Origin: Bacteroidia bacterium
GTDB lineage: Bacteria > Bacteroidota > Bacteroidia > B-17B0 > Aurantibacillaceae
Direction: 5' to 3'
DNA: 64,000 nucleotides
NCBI GenBank assembly: GCA_016787705.1
Contig: JAEUTP010000008.1
Span: 1-64,000, forward strand
The position numbers and the translations under genes are program-made. Position 1 is the first letter of the stretch; every line of letters starts with the position of its first letter. The notes under the pieces were generated by a model. It was given only the letters and a program-made list of their open reading frames with translations, ran no database searches and had not been told where the DNA came from. Shown in pieces: positions 1 to 8,110 of the stretch.

Positions 1-1
1 A

Positions 2-1354
2 ACCTACACCACGGTGAACATTACCGAGCCTAACGTGTTAGCCTTGAATGTTTCGCCGCCTCAAACCATCTGCTACGGCAACATCGCTCAACTCTTCGGA
101 CAGGCTTCCGGCGGAACAATACCATACAACTACACCCTTACCGACCTCACCTCTAACATCAGTACCAACTCTATTACTCCTAACGGTATGAACAGTACGC
201 CTACTTTGACCTCGGCTGCTCAATATACAATATCAGTTATTGATGCTAATGGATGTAATGCAGGGCCGCAAACTATTAATGTTGGCGTTAGACCTCCGTT
301 ATTAGCAACAGGATCAACAAGCACAATTTGTGATAGCAAAACATTAACGTTGACGCCACAAATTACAAGTCCGGGTAAAGGTGGTCCATATAATTATTCG
401 TGGAGCAACGCTGCAAATGGAGCAACTGCTACAATAACTGCGAATTATGCTGCAGCGCAAACAAGTACTTATTCGGTAGTAGTTGATGATGGGTGTTCGA
501 TACCGAATGCAAAAGCAATATTTACAGTAATCGTAAATCCTGCGCCAAATGCCACATTTACGCCAGTGAGAAGTGAAGGTTGTGCGCCGTTAACAGTAAC
601 ATACAATGGTATTGGCGATTCTACAACTACTAATTCTAATCCTTTTATGTGGACATTTAACGGCGTGACTCAACCAAACCCGATGTTAAATCCACAGGTT
701 ATTACCTATGCTGATCCGGGAGTTTATTCGTTAACATTAACTGTTACGAATAAATATGGTTGCGTGCAAACAATGACAGATCCTACTGCGGCAGAAGCAT
801 TTTCTGTTCCTATTGCAGGATTCTTTCCAAGTCCGCAAAGTGCAAACTTAATGGAACCAAACATACATTTTACTAATACATCTTCAAATGCAAATGGTTA
901 CATATGGGATTTTGGCGATTATAATTTCCCGAATGCAAATTCATCTTTTGCAGTAAACCCTGATCATATTTATAGTTATGTTGGTGCTTACCAGATCTAT
1001 TTAGTTGCCATTAATACAAAAGGCTGTAAAGATACAGCTACTGCAACGATAGATATAACGCCTGATATGGGCGTATATATACCAAATGCATTTACACCTG
1101 ATAATAACGGGCGCAATGAAGTATTTATGCCTTACGGGTATGGTATAAGCGAAGACAATTATAAAATGGAGATCTTTGACCGATGGGGTGAGTTGATATT
1201 TACCTCAAGTGAATTTAGAAAAGGGTGGGATGGCAAGGTAAAAGGCACAAATATTACAGGGCAAGATGGTGTTTATATTTACAAGATCATGATCACCGAT
1301 CTTGAGAATAATAAAAAGAATTATGTAGGACATGTAACATTATTAAAACAATAA
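2..1354 (+). CDS. T9SS type B sorting-domain (gliding motility-associated C-terminal) protein, 5' end missing
   Basis: The frame is open from base 2, so the gene begins outside the window; the first in-window start-like codon (GTG at 14) is internal. The visible 450 or so residues hold Ig/PKD-like modules: a conserved WDFGD-type PKD core near residue 300 and repeated CxxxxxxTLTP-like folds earlier. The last 95 residues (IPNAFTPDNNG through VTLLKQ, with the FDRWGELIF motif) match the gliding motility-associated C-terminal domain, the type B signal for the type IX secretion system. The protein is therefore expected to be exported and surface-bound, probably as an adhesin. The first 220 bases use C-ending codons heavily and the rest A/T-ending codons, an internal discontinuity. 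A strong terminator follows. Confidence 0.88.
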   Translation, partial: TYTTVNITEPNVLALNVSPPQTICYGNIAQLFGQASGGTIPYNYTLTDLTSNISTNSITPNGMNSTPTLTSAAQYTISVIDANGCNAGPQTINVGVRPPLLATGSTSTICDSKTLTLTPQITSPGKGGPYNYSWSNAANGATATITANYAAAQTSTYSVVVDDGCSIPNAKAIFTVIVNPAPNATFTPVRSEGCAPLTVTYNGIGDSTTTNSNPFMWTFNGVTQPNPMLNPQVITYADPGVYSLTLTVTNKYGCVQTMTDPTAAEAFSVPIAGFFPSPQSANLMEPNIHFTNTSSNANGYIWDFGDYNFPNANSSFAVNPDHIYSYVGAYQIYLVAINTKGCKDTATATIDITPDMGVYIPNAFTPDNNGRNEVFMPYGYGISEDNYKMEIFDRWGELIFTSSEFRKGWDGKVKGTNITGQDGVYIYKIMITDLENNKKNYVGHVTLLKQ

Positions 1355-1371
1355 TACCTATTCGTGAAAAT

Positions 1372-1407
1372 AAAAAAGCGTTGAAAATTAATTCAACGCT
1401 TTTTTTA
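1372..1407 (+). terminator. Intrinsic terminator after the type B sorting gene
   Basis: A perfect 9-bp stem (agcgttgaa at 1377-1385 with ttcaacgct at 1392-1400) around a 6-base loop is followed by seven T. An A-run precedes the stem, so it could also work in the opposite direction for the convergent nuclease gene. Confidence 0.85.
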
Positions 1408-1421
1408 TGAAGTTTAAAGTT

Positions 1422-1521
1422 GCAGGCTTGTCTGCGCCAGGGGTGCAAAAGGTTTAGTGCTTTTGCCTGCTAAGGCAAAACACCGTAGCGAAGCGAAGCC
1501 TGTAGCAGCACGTTAAGGCGC
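1422..1521. repeat. Palindromic GC-rich intergenic element, REP-like
   Basis: About 100 bases between two convergent genes are far richer in GC than their surroundings and fold in nested fashion. CAGGCTT (1423-1429) pairs with AAGCCTG (1496-1502). An inner hairpin, GTG plus TTTTGCCT (1457-1468), pairs with AGGCAAAACAC (1473-1483) around a GCTA loop. There is no open reading frame. The shape suggests a dispersed palindromic repeat or a small structured RNA; copy number in the genome cannot be judged from one window. Confidence 0.5.
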
Positions 1522-1535
1522 CCAAAAAAATAAAT

Positions 1536-2594
1536 TTATTTTTTACCTGTATTTTCTTTTGCTATTAAAACATAAACAGGAAAATGATCGCTGTAACCTC
1601 CTGTATAAGTACCAATGTGGTAAGTTGTAAAAGGATAATTTTTATTATTTCCGTAATCAAATTTTAAGAATGATTTATTAAAGATCCTTACAGCATAATA
1701 TTGCCAGCTTTCATAATTTTTTGGAAGAAAATTTTTATTCATAATTGCCTGGTCAAATAAATTCCAGCTATCCTGCCATGCTATTGAACCTGTACCTTCG
1801 TTATATAATTTTTCCATTGGGTTATAATATTTTTCGCCTTCACATTTTTTTATTTCACCACAAGTATTTACTATTTCTTTAATTGAAACGCTTGTAGGAT
1901 CATCGTTAAAATCGCCCAACAAAATAACTTTTGCTGTTGGATCGGAAGTTGTAATACTATCTGAAATATGGCGTGCTACTTTTGCTGCGCCGTTGCGGTT
2001 TGGTCTGCTTTTTAATTCACCACCACGGCGTGATGGCCAATGATTAACCAATACAGATAAAGGCTCTCCTAAAAAAGAACCGCTAACTACTAAAATGTCG
2101 CGCGTTTTGTAGGCAGAATCTGTTACAAGCGTTACATGATAGGATACTGATTTAGTAAGCTTGAAATACGTAGGGTTGTATATAAAAGAAGGATCAACAC
2201 CGCGGGCATCGGGCCCTTCGATATGCTCAACTTTATAGTTACGTTTTTTTAGGCGCGGCGAATTTACAAGGTCTTCAACAACACTTTTATTTTCAATTTC
2301 ACACAAACCTAAAATGGCCAAACCATCGGGTGTTACATCGGTTGCCATTTGCGAAATGACATCAGCAAGATGATCAATTTTTATGCGGTAGCGGGCACCA
2401 TTCCAAACATTTTTTCCGCTTGGTGTAAATTCTTCATCATTTTTCCATTGATCATTTAAGGTGTCATATAAATTTTCAACGTTCCAAAAGCCAATGGCCG
2501 AAATGAAATATTTTTTATCCTTATCTAATTTTTGTGCATTAAGAGAACAAACCAATACTATAAATAAGAAAAATAATTTACTTTTTAGTGTCAT
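1536..2594 (-). CDS. Secreted endonuclease/exonuclease/phosphatase family protein
   Basis: The 352-residue protein begins with a hydrophobic signal peptide ending near residue 20 (CSLNAQ). It carries the full active-site set of the DNase I-like metal-dependent phosphoesterase superfamily: NVEN (about residue 38), LCEIEN (about 98), the VNHWPS histidine motif, LLGDFNDDP, and a terminal YSDHFPV. The fold hydrolyses phosphodiesters in nucleic acids or phosphate esters in nucleotides, lipids or sugars; the substrate cannot be set from sequence. It should act in the periplasm or outside the cell. It is divergent from a TonB-dependent receptor and two DUF5689 lipoproteins, which suggests a joint role in using extracellular phosphorylated compounds or DNA (inference). 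Confidence 0.88.
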   Translation of the reverse strand: MTLKSKLFFLFIVLVCSLNAQKLDKDKKYFISAIGFWNVENLYDTLNDQWKNDEEFTPSGKNVWNGARYRIKIDHLADVISQMATDVTPDGLAILGLCEIENKSVVEDLVNSPRLKKRNYKVEHIEGPDARGVDPSFIYNPTYFKLTKSVSYHVTLVTDSAYKTRDILVVSGSFLGEPLSVLVNHWPSRRGGELKSRPNRNGAAKVARHISDSITTSDPTAKVILLGDFNDDPTSVSIKEIVNTCGEIKKCEGEKYYNPMEKLYNEGTGSIAWQDSWNLFDQAIMNKNFLPKNYESWQYYAVRIFNKSFLKFDYGNNKNYPFTTYHIGTYTGGYSDHFPVYVLIAKENTGKK

Positions 2595-2760
2595 GATAAA
2601 ATTTAATTAGGGCTTAAAAGTAGTAAATAATACGAGGTGATATGTTAAATGAATATTTAGAAAGTTTAAACCGTTTTAATTAAAAACCTCATAAATTTGG
2701 TAATAGATTGTTGACAATTACCTAATAATGCACACATTAAATATGTATATATTTACCGCG

Positions 2761-2880
2761 ATTTAGAAAGAAGTGATCACCCTTGAGGTAATATAAAGTT
2801 TCTCTTTATAGACCCGAAGCCGCTTCATAATAGTTAGCAATAATTAGGATGAAAGCAAGTATAAATTTCATCCTAATTTA
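2761..2880 (+). promoter_or_regulatory. Structured 5' leader of the TonB-dependent receptor gene
   Basis: The gap of 355 bases before the receptor gene holds two strong hairpins. The first is TATAAAG (2792-2798) with CTTTATA (2804-2810), extended by GGT (2787-2789) with ACC (2812-2814). The second is a perfect 13-bp stem, 2842-2854 with 2866-2878, around an 11-base loop and followed by a weak T-rich stretch. A TATATTTA box at 2748-2755 resembles the Bacteroidota -7 element. I tested SAM, cobalamin, TPP and other riboswitch consensus boxes by eye and none fits well. It may be an attenuator or an undescribed cis-regulatory RNA. Confidence 0.45.
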
Positions 2881-2949
2881 TTTAAAATAACAAATACGTA
2901 ATTAACGTTTTAACAGTTTTAATAAAACAATATTTAATATTTTAGCTTA

Positions 2950-5499
2950 ATGATAAAATTTACAAGTATCAAACATTTAATTTGTTTTGCCTTTTTATTT
3001 TTTGCGGGAATAACTTTCGCGCAGGTTTCTCAATCTGATTCAACTATTACTGATAATAGTGCGGATAGCCTTGACAATACTTTTAACATCCCGGTATTTA
3101 ATGCTACCGGCGGTGATATTGATTCTGATCTCGGCCAACAGGAAACTTCTTCTTTATTACAATCGAGCCGCGATCTTTTTTCTCAATTTGCAATTTATAA
3201 TTTTAACGCTGCACGTTACCGCATAAGAGGTTATTCAGCAGAAAATTTATCGATGATGCTTAACGGCATTGACATTAATAATCCTGAAATGGGTTTTGCA
3301 TCTTTTGGCGAATGGGGCGGTTTATTTGGCGCTGCACCTTTTAGTGAATACAGACTTGGTAATGGGGCTTCTCGTTATGGCTTTTCCGGACCGGCAGGTT
3401 ATAATAATTTTGATTCAAAAGCTTCTTCTTTCAGAAAAGGTACACGTATTGCTTATGGAACTACAAATAGAAATTATAGACATCGCATTTCAGTAACACA
3501 CTCAACAGGCATGATGGATAATGGTTGGGCGCTTAGAGTGATGGTTAGTAATATTAGTGGCAATCAGGTATATATTCCCGGCACTTATATTCAATCAAAT
3601 ACTTTTTACATTGGGCTTGATAAAAAAATAAACAGTAAGAATATTTTATCATTAACAGGCTACTTTACTCCTTCAGAAATTGGTGGTCGCTCATATGCAC
3701 AATTAGAAGCATATGAACTCACCAACGATCATTTTTACAATAGAAATTGGGGCTATCAAAATGGAGAGATACGAAACTCGGTTGTTCGTAAATCGCAAAG
3801 GCCAACATTTATGTTAACTCACATTTTGACACCCAACAGCACTTCGAAATTAACGAGTACATTATTTTATAATTCCGGAAAATCAAGTGTTTCTGGAATA
3901 AACTGGAACAATTCTCCAAACCCTTGGCCCGATTATTACAGGTATTTTCCAAGTTATTTTTACAACCAGGGCCTGACAGCACAGGGTGATGCACAAAAAG
4001 AATTATGGGAAAATGATGTAAATACACAACAGTTAAACTGGGACAGAATGATTGCCATGAACCAGGATAATGTATACACTGTACCATCGCAAGTTGGCCA
4101 AGGAACAAATACTACTGAAACTAGGTCACGCTATATTCTTGAGGACAGAGTTGAAGATCTTAAAAATTTTGTTTTAAATTCTGTTTATAATAAACGTATT
4201 GAAAATTTATTTATCAGTGCAGGAATAAGTGGAAACATTTACCGCAATCATAAATACAAAGTTATGAATGATCTTTTAGGCGGTACTTTTTGGTTAGATT
4301 ACGATCAATTCGCATCAAACCTTGGTGTTAGCTCTGATTTTCAGCAAAACAATTTAGAGAATCCTGATAGAAAAATTTATGCAGGTGATAAATTTGGTTA
4401 CGATTTTAATATTAACATCAATAAAGCACAAGCGTGGACGCAAGCAGAATATAGTATTGGTAAGTTTGATGCTTATGCCGGGCTTCAGTTTTCAAGCATG
4501 CAGGTTTGGAGAGAAGGATTTATAACTAACGGAAAATTTCCAACAGGAAGTAAAGGAAAAAGTGATGTTATTTCGTTTACTAATTATGGTATAAAAGGTG
4601 GTGTAACTTATAAGATCAATGGCAGAAATTTTATAACTGCTAATGGTAGTTTTTTAACCCGCCCGCCGGAGGTAAACACCATGTTCATTTCTCCTGAAAC
4701 AAGAAACGATATTACAAAAGATGTAACATCAGAGCAAGTGGCAAGTTATGAATTAAGTTATCTTCTTAAGTCGCCATTGTTTAAAGTAAGAGCAACTTAT
4801 TATAATACCTCTATCAACAATCAAAGTCAAATGCGCATTTTTTGGTATGACATTTATAACGCCAATGTAAATTATTTTTTAACCGGCTTAAACGAAAAAC
4901 ACCAGGGTGTTGAATTTACGCTTGAAAAAACAATAAAAACCTCTCACGTTTTACAAGGTGTATTTGGTTATGGAAATTATTATTACACTAACCGTCCAAA
5001 AGCGCAGGCCTGGCAAACCAATAATAATACAGAATTGTATACCAACAGAACTGTTTATTGGAAAGATTACTACGTAGGTGGCACACCGCAATTGGTTAGT
5101 GCGTTTTCTTATAAATATGTGGGTAAAAAATTCTGGAATGTCAGCGCTACATTTAACTATTTTGGCGAATTGTACATTATGACCAATCCCGACAGAAGAA
5201 CTGAAGAAGCAGTTGTAGCTTACCAAGCAGGTGATAAAGGAATAGATGATGTTGTAGGCCAGGAAAAAATGCCTGATTTTTATACGGTTAATTTAAATGC
5301 CGGAAAATCTTTTAGGATAAAAGGTAAATATTATTTAAACTTTAATGGTGGCATTAATAATTTACTGAACAATAAAAACGCTTTAACTTTTGGTTATGAG
5401 CAAATGCGTTGGGACATTGGCCAGTTAAACAGGTTTCAAAATAAATACCAATACATGATGGGTTTAAACTATCGCGTAAATGTTAGTTTTAGTTTTTAA
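2950..5499 (+). CDS. TonB-dependent outer-membrane receptor
   Basis: The 849-residue protein has a signal peptide (cleavage likely after ITFAQ, residue 25). A plug domain follows at about residues 60-180 with the typical YRIRGYSAENLSMMLNGIDINNPE segment (given here only as a landmark region near residues 96-120). The rest is a long beta-barrel rich in alternating aromatic residues, ending in VNVSFSF as outer-membrane barrels do. Unlike the other two receptors in this window it lacks an N-terminal carboxypeptidase-regulatory domain. It would import a ligand using TonB energy. Two lipoproteins follow with gaps of only 19-20 bases, so they are probably co-transcribed and may be surface partners. 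The ligand is unknown. Confidence 0.88.
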   Translation: MIKFTSIKHLICFAFLFFAGITFAQVSQSDSTITDNSADSLDNTFNIPVFNATGGDIDSDLGQQETSSLLQSSRDLFSQFAIYNFNAARYRIRGYSAENLSMMLNGIDINNPEMGFASFGEWGGLFGAAPFSEYRLGNGASRYGFSGPAGYNNFDSKASSFRKGTRIAYGTTNRNYRHRISVTHSTGMMDNGWALRVMVSNISGNQVYIPGTYIQSNTFYIGLDKKINSKNILSLTGYFTPSEIGGRSYAQLEAYELTNDHFYNRNWGYQNGEIRNSVVRKSQRPTFMLTHILTPNSTSKLTSTLFYNSGKSSVSGINWNNSPNPWPDYYRYFPSYFYNQGLTAQGDAQKELWENDVNTQQLNWDRMIAMNQDNVYTVPSQVGQGTNTTETRSRYILEDRVEDLKNFVLNSVYNKRIENLFISAGISGNIYRNHKYKVMNDLLGGTFWLDYDQFASNLGVSSDFQQNNLENPDRKIYAGDKFGYDFNININKAQAWTQAEYSIGKFDAYAGLQFSSMQVWREGFITNGKFPTGSKGKSDVISFTNYGIKGGVTYKINGRNFITANGSFLTRPPEVNTMFISPETRNDITKDVTSEQVASYELSYLLKSPLFKVRATYYNTSINNQSQMRIFWYDIYNANVNYFLTGLNEKHQGVEFTLEKTIKTSHVLQGVFGYGNYYYTNRPKAQAWQTNNNTELYTNRTVYWKDYYVGGTPQLVSAFSYKYVGKKFWNVSATFNYFGELYIMTNPDRRTEEAVVAYQAGDKGIDDVVGQEKMPDFYTVNLNAGKSFRIKGKYYLNFNGGINNLLNNKNALTFGYEQMRWDIGQLNRFQNKYQYMMGLNYRVNVSFSF

Positions 5500-5518
5500 T
5501 TGATAAATAATTTACACA

Positions 5519-6772
5519 ATGAAAAAAAATATTTTAAATCTTTTTCTTTTATTTTTTCTGTTTGCAGTAGCTGTTTCCTGTAAAAGAAAAGGAGAATTAC
5601 CACCCATAAAACCCGAAGCACCATCGCTAACAATTGCCGAACTGAAAGCAATTGCAACCTGCACAAATAATTGCCAAAAAGTATTTACAACAGATACTTA
5701 TTTGGCTGGCGTTGTTTTAGCAGATAATGCGGCAGGTAATTTTTATAAAGAAACATTTTTAAGAGATGCAACAGGTGCTATACACTTAACTTTAAAATCG
5801 GCCCCACTTATTTTTGTTGGTGACAGCATTCGTGTTAATATGAAAGGATTAAGTATTGGTTATAATACTACAACTTCTATGCTGGAAGTAGATTCTATTG
5901 ACCCGGATCGTTCGATGGTGATTTTAGGCAAAGGCACCTACCCTAAACCAAAAATATTGGATATGAACCAAATAAATACGCCTGGCTATTTTGCAGGTTT
6001 TATAAATGATCTTATTGAAATTAAAGGCATAGGTTTTTCTCCGGCTGATACGAATAAATTATATGTAAATATTAATTCAACAGCGCAAAGCAGATTACTT
6101 TATTCTTGTGGCGGAGATCCAATAACGCTGAGAACAAATTCCTACGCTAATTTTTCGGGGCAAAAAACTCCAAAAGGTTACGGCAACATTATTGGTATTG
6201 CAACCAATTATGGTACTACAAAACAATTAGTAATAAGAAACACAACTGAATGGAGTATGAACAATGCAACCTGTATTACACCGGGTTTGTATCTTAAAAA
6301 GAATTTTAATGATAACTCTGTTACCAGCGGTGGATGGACAACACAAAACGTAAGCGGAGGCATCCCTTGGGTCCCTTCAACACTTGGCTCATGGGCTAAC
6401 AAACCTTATGCACTAATATCCAACTTTGTTTCAAGTGCTAATCAAGCTTGCGAAACCTGGCTAATTTCGCCACTTATGGATCTTTCATCATCTACGAATC
6501 CCATTTTGGTTTTTCAAAACGCATGTAATTACTCCGGACCCGTTTTAGAATTAATGGTTTCAACGAATTATACATCTGGTTTACCATCAACAGCAACATG
6601 GACACCAGTAACTTTTACTTTATCAAGCGGAGGCTTTGCATTTGTAAACTCGGGCAACATTTCGTTAAGTGCTTATAAAACTGCCGGTGTAACTATTGCA
6701 TTTAAATATACGGGCACTTCATCTTCCGGCAAAACATGGGAAGTAGATGATGTTATAGTTTCAGAAAATTAA
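5519..6772 (+). CDS. DUF5689 lipoprotein with choice-of-anchor J-like C-terminus (copy 1)
   Basis: This 417-residue protein has a lipoprotein signal with lipobox AVSC (Cys about 21). Residues about 40-250 match the DUF5689 pattern, an OB-fold-like region of the type V..GD.IRVN.KG........V.DSI. The last 150 residues form a jelly-roll-like domain with NFND...W....G, ACETWLISP and TWEVDDV motifs, typical of choice-of-anchor J or cleaved-adhesin domains that bind carbohydrate or protein. It lies between the receptor and its own paralogue in one probable operon, so it is likely a surface lipoprotein partner of the receptor. The molecular function is not known. Confidence 0.83.
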   Translation: MKKNILNLFLLFFLFAVAVSCKRKGELPPIKPEAPSLTIAELKAIATCTNNCQKVFTTDTYLAGVVLADNAAGNFYKETFLRDATGAIHLTLKSAPLIFVGDSIRVNMKGLSIGYNTTTSMLEVDSIDPDRSMVILGKGTYPKPKILDMNQINTPGYFAGFINDLIEIKGIGFSPADTNKLYVNINSTAQSRLLYSCGGDPITLRTNSYANFSGQKTPKGYGNIIGIATNYGTTKQLVIRNTTEWSMNNATCITPGLYLKKNFNDNSVTSGGWTTQNVSGGIPWVPSTLGSWANKPYALISNFVSSANQACETWLISPLMDLSSSTNPILVFQNACNYSGPVLELMVSTNYTSGLPSTATWTPVTFTLSSGGFAFVNSGNISLSAYKTAGVTIAFKYTGTSSSGKTWEVDDVIVSEN

Positions 6773-6792
6773 TTTTGATCAAAAAAATAAAA

Positions 6793-8046
6793 ATGAAAAA
6801 GATATTTTATTTATTAATTGTTATTTTGCTTGGATTTACTTCTTGCAAGAAAAAGTTTGACAACCCTGAACAACAAGCCCCACCAGTAGTTAGCGGATAC
6901 ATAACAATAGATTCTATCATAAAAAGATATAACACTTATTATGCTATACCACCAAGCAAAGTTTACAAATTTACTACTGATGTTAATGTTGCAGGTATTG
7001 TAACTGCAGATGAGATAAGTGGCAACCTTTACAAATCGGTTTATATTAAAGATGCAACAGGTGGTATGAAATTAAATTTAACCTATGCAGGAGGTTTATA
7101 TGTTGGTGATAGCATTCGCGTTAATTTAAAGGGAGTTAAATTAAACAGTTATGGAAATCAGATACAGTTAGATTCTATTGATCTTGAAAAAAGCGTACAT
7201 AAAATTTCGAGTGGCACTTTGGTAACACCTAAAAAAGTAACCATGAATCAATTAATAACAACAAATACATTGGTATCGCAGCTTTATTTTCAATCAGAAT
7301 TAGTTGAATTGGATTCTGTTGAATTTTCTATCGGCTCTAAAGGCGCAACCTTTGCAGATGCTGTTAATAAAGGTTCTATTTCACATGTTCTTTTAAATTC
7401 TTTTGGAAGTAAAGTAATTGTAAGAACCTCCGGCTATTCTAATTTTGCTGCCAGCACTGTGCCTTGTGGTAAGGGAAAAATTATTGCAATTGTTGGTCAA
7501 TATAATGGTGCTATTCAACTTACCATTCGCCAGTTGAGTGATGTAAGTATTTCAACAGGTACTTGCCCGGTATATGTAAAAAACTTTAATGATAACAGTG
7601 TTACCAGCGGTGGCTGGACAACGCAAAACGTAACAGGTAATATTAACTGGGTAACTTCTAACGCAGGAGGCTCACCTACTTATTACGCTGCCATTTCTAA
7701 TTACGTTTCAGGCAATCAGGCTTGCGAAACCTGGTTGATCTCTCCACCATTTGATCTTACAAATAATATCAATCCAGCACTTTCATTTAATAACGCTTAC
7801 AATTATACCGGCCCTGCCTTAGTAGCAATGATATCTACTAATTATACAGGTGGCGCGGTAAGTACCGCATCATGGACAACCCTACCATACACAGCATCAA
7901 CCGGTGGTTTTAATTTTGTAAACTCAGGTAATATTTCTTTAAGCGCGTATAAAACTGCCGGTGTAACTATCGCATTTAAATATACCGGCACAGGTACGTC
8001 AGGTTCAACCTGGGAGTTAGATGATATTGCGATACTGGATTTTTAA
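6793..8046 (+). CDS. DUF5689 lipoprotein with choice-of-anchor J-like C-terminus (copy 2)
   Basis: The 417-residue paralogue of the preceding gene has lipobox FTSC and the same DUF5689 plus jelly-roll layout. I chose the ATG at 6793, which gives MKKIFYLL directly before the hydrophobic segment; the in-frame TTG at 6775 only adds six residues. The N-terminal halves of the two proteins have diverged, while the C-terminal domains are much closer: an identical stretch of more than 20 residues spans SGNISLSAYKTAG and onward near residues 372-395. This points to a tandem duplication with gene conversion or stronger constraint on the C-terminal domain. A bidirectional terminator follows. Confidence 0.83.
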   Translation: MKKIFYLLIVILLGFTSCKKKFDNPEQQAPPVVSGYITIDSIIKRYNTYYAIPPSKVYKFTTDVNVAGIVTADEISGNLYKSVYIKDATGGMKLNLTYAGGLYVGDSIRVNLKGVKLNSYGNQIQLDSIDLEKSVHKISSGTLVTPKKVTMNQLITTNTLVSQLYFQSELVELDSVEFSIGSKGATFADAVNKGSISHVLLNSFGSKVIVRTSGYSNFAASTVPCGKGKIIAIVGQYNGAIQLTIRQLSDVSISTGTCPVYVKNFNDNSVTSGGWTTQNVTGNINWVTSNAGGSPTYYAAISNYVSGNQACETWLISPPFDLTNNINPALSFNNAYNYTGPALVAMISTNYTGGAVSTASWTTLPYTASTGGFNFVNSGNISLSAYKTAGVTIAFKYTGTGTSGSTWELDDIAILDF

Positions 8047-8058
8047 AATCCGCATCAT

Positions 8059-8097
8059 AAAAAAAGCCCTGCATTTATTTGCGGGGCTTTTTTATTT
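8059..8097. terminator. Bidirectional intrinsic terminator between convergent genes
   Basis: AAAGCCCTGC pairs with GCGGGGCTTT (8081-8090) around ATTTATTT, with A-rich flanks on the left and a T-run on the right. It separates the DUF5689 operon (+) from the phosphohexomutase gene (-). Confidence 0.87.
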
Positions 8098-8110
8098 TGA
8101 ATAAATTTTA

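Noticed and set aside
38..223. Minus-strand frame of 61 codons in the first bases
   Set aside because: It comes from the GC-rich part of the plus-strand T9SS gene, which is open over the same bases with Ig-like sequence.
2770..2880. SAM-I or cobalamin riboswitch before the receptor gene
   Set aside because: Some short segments recall the SAM-I core (GAGGTA, GAAGCC), but the GCAACC box, P1 pairing and the cobalamin GCCACTG box are missing.
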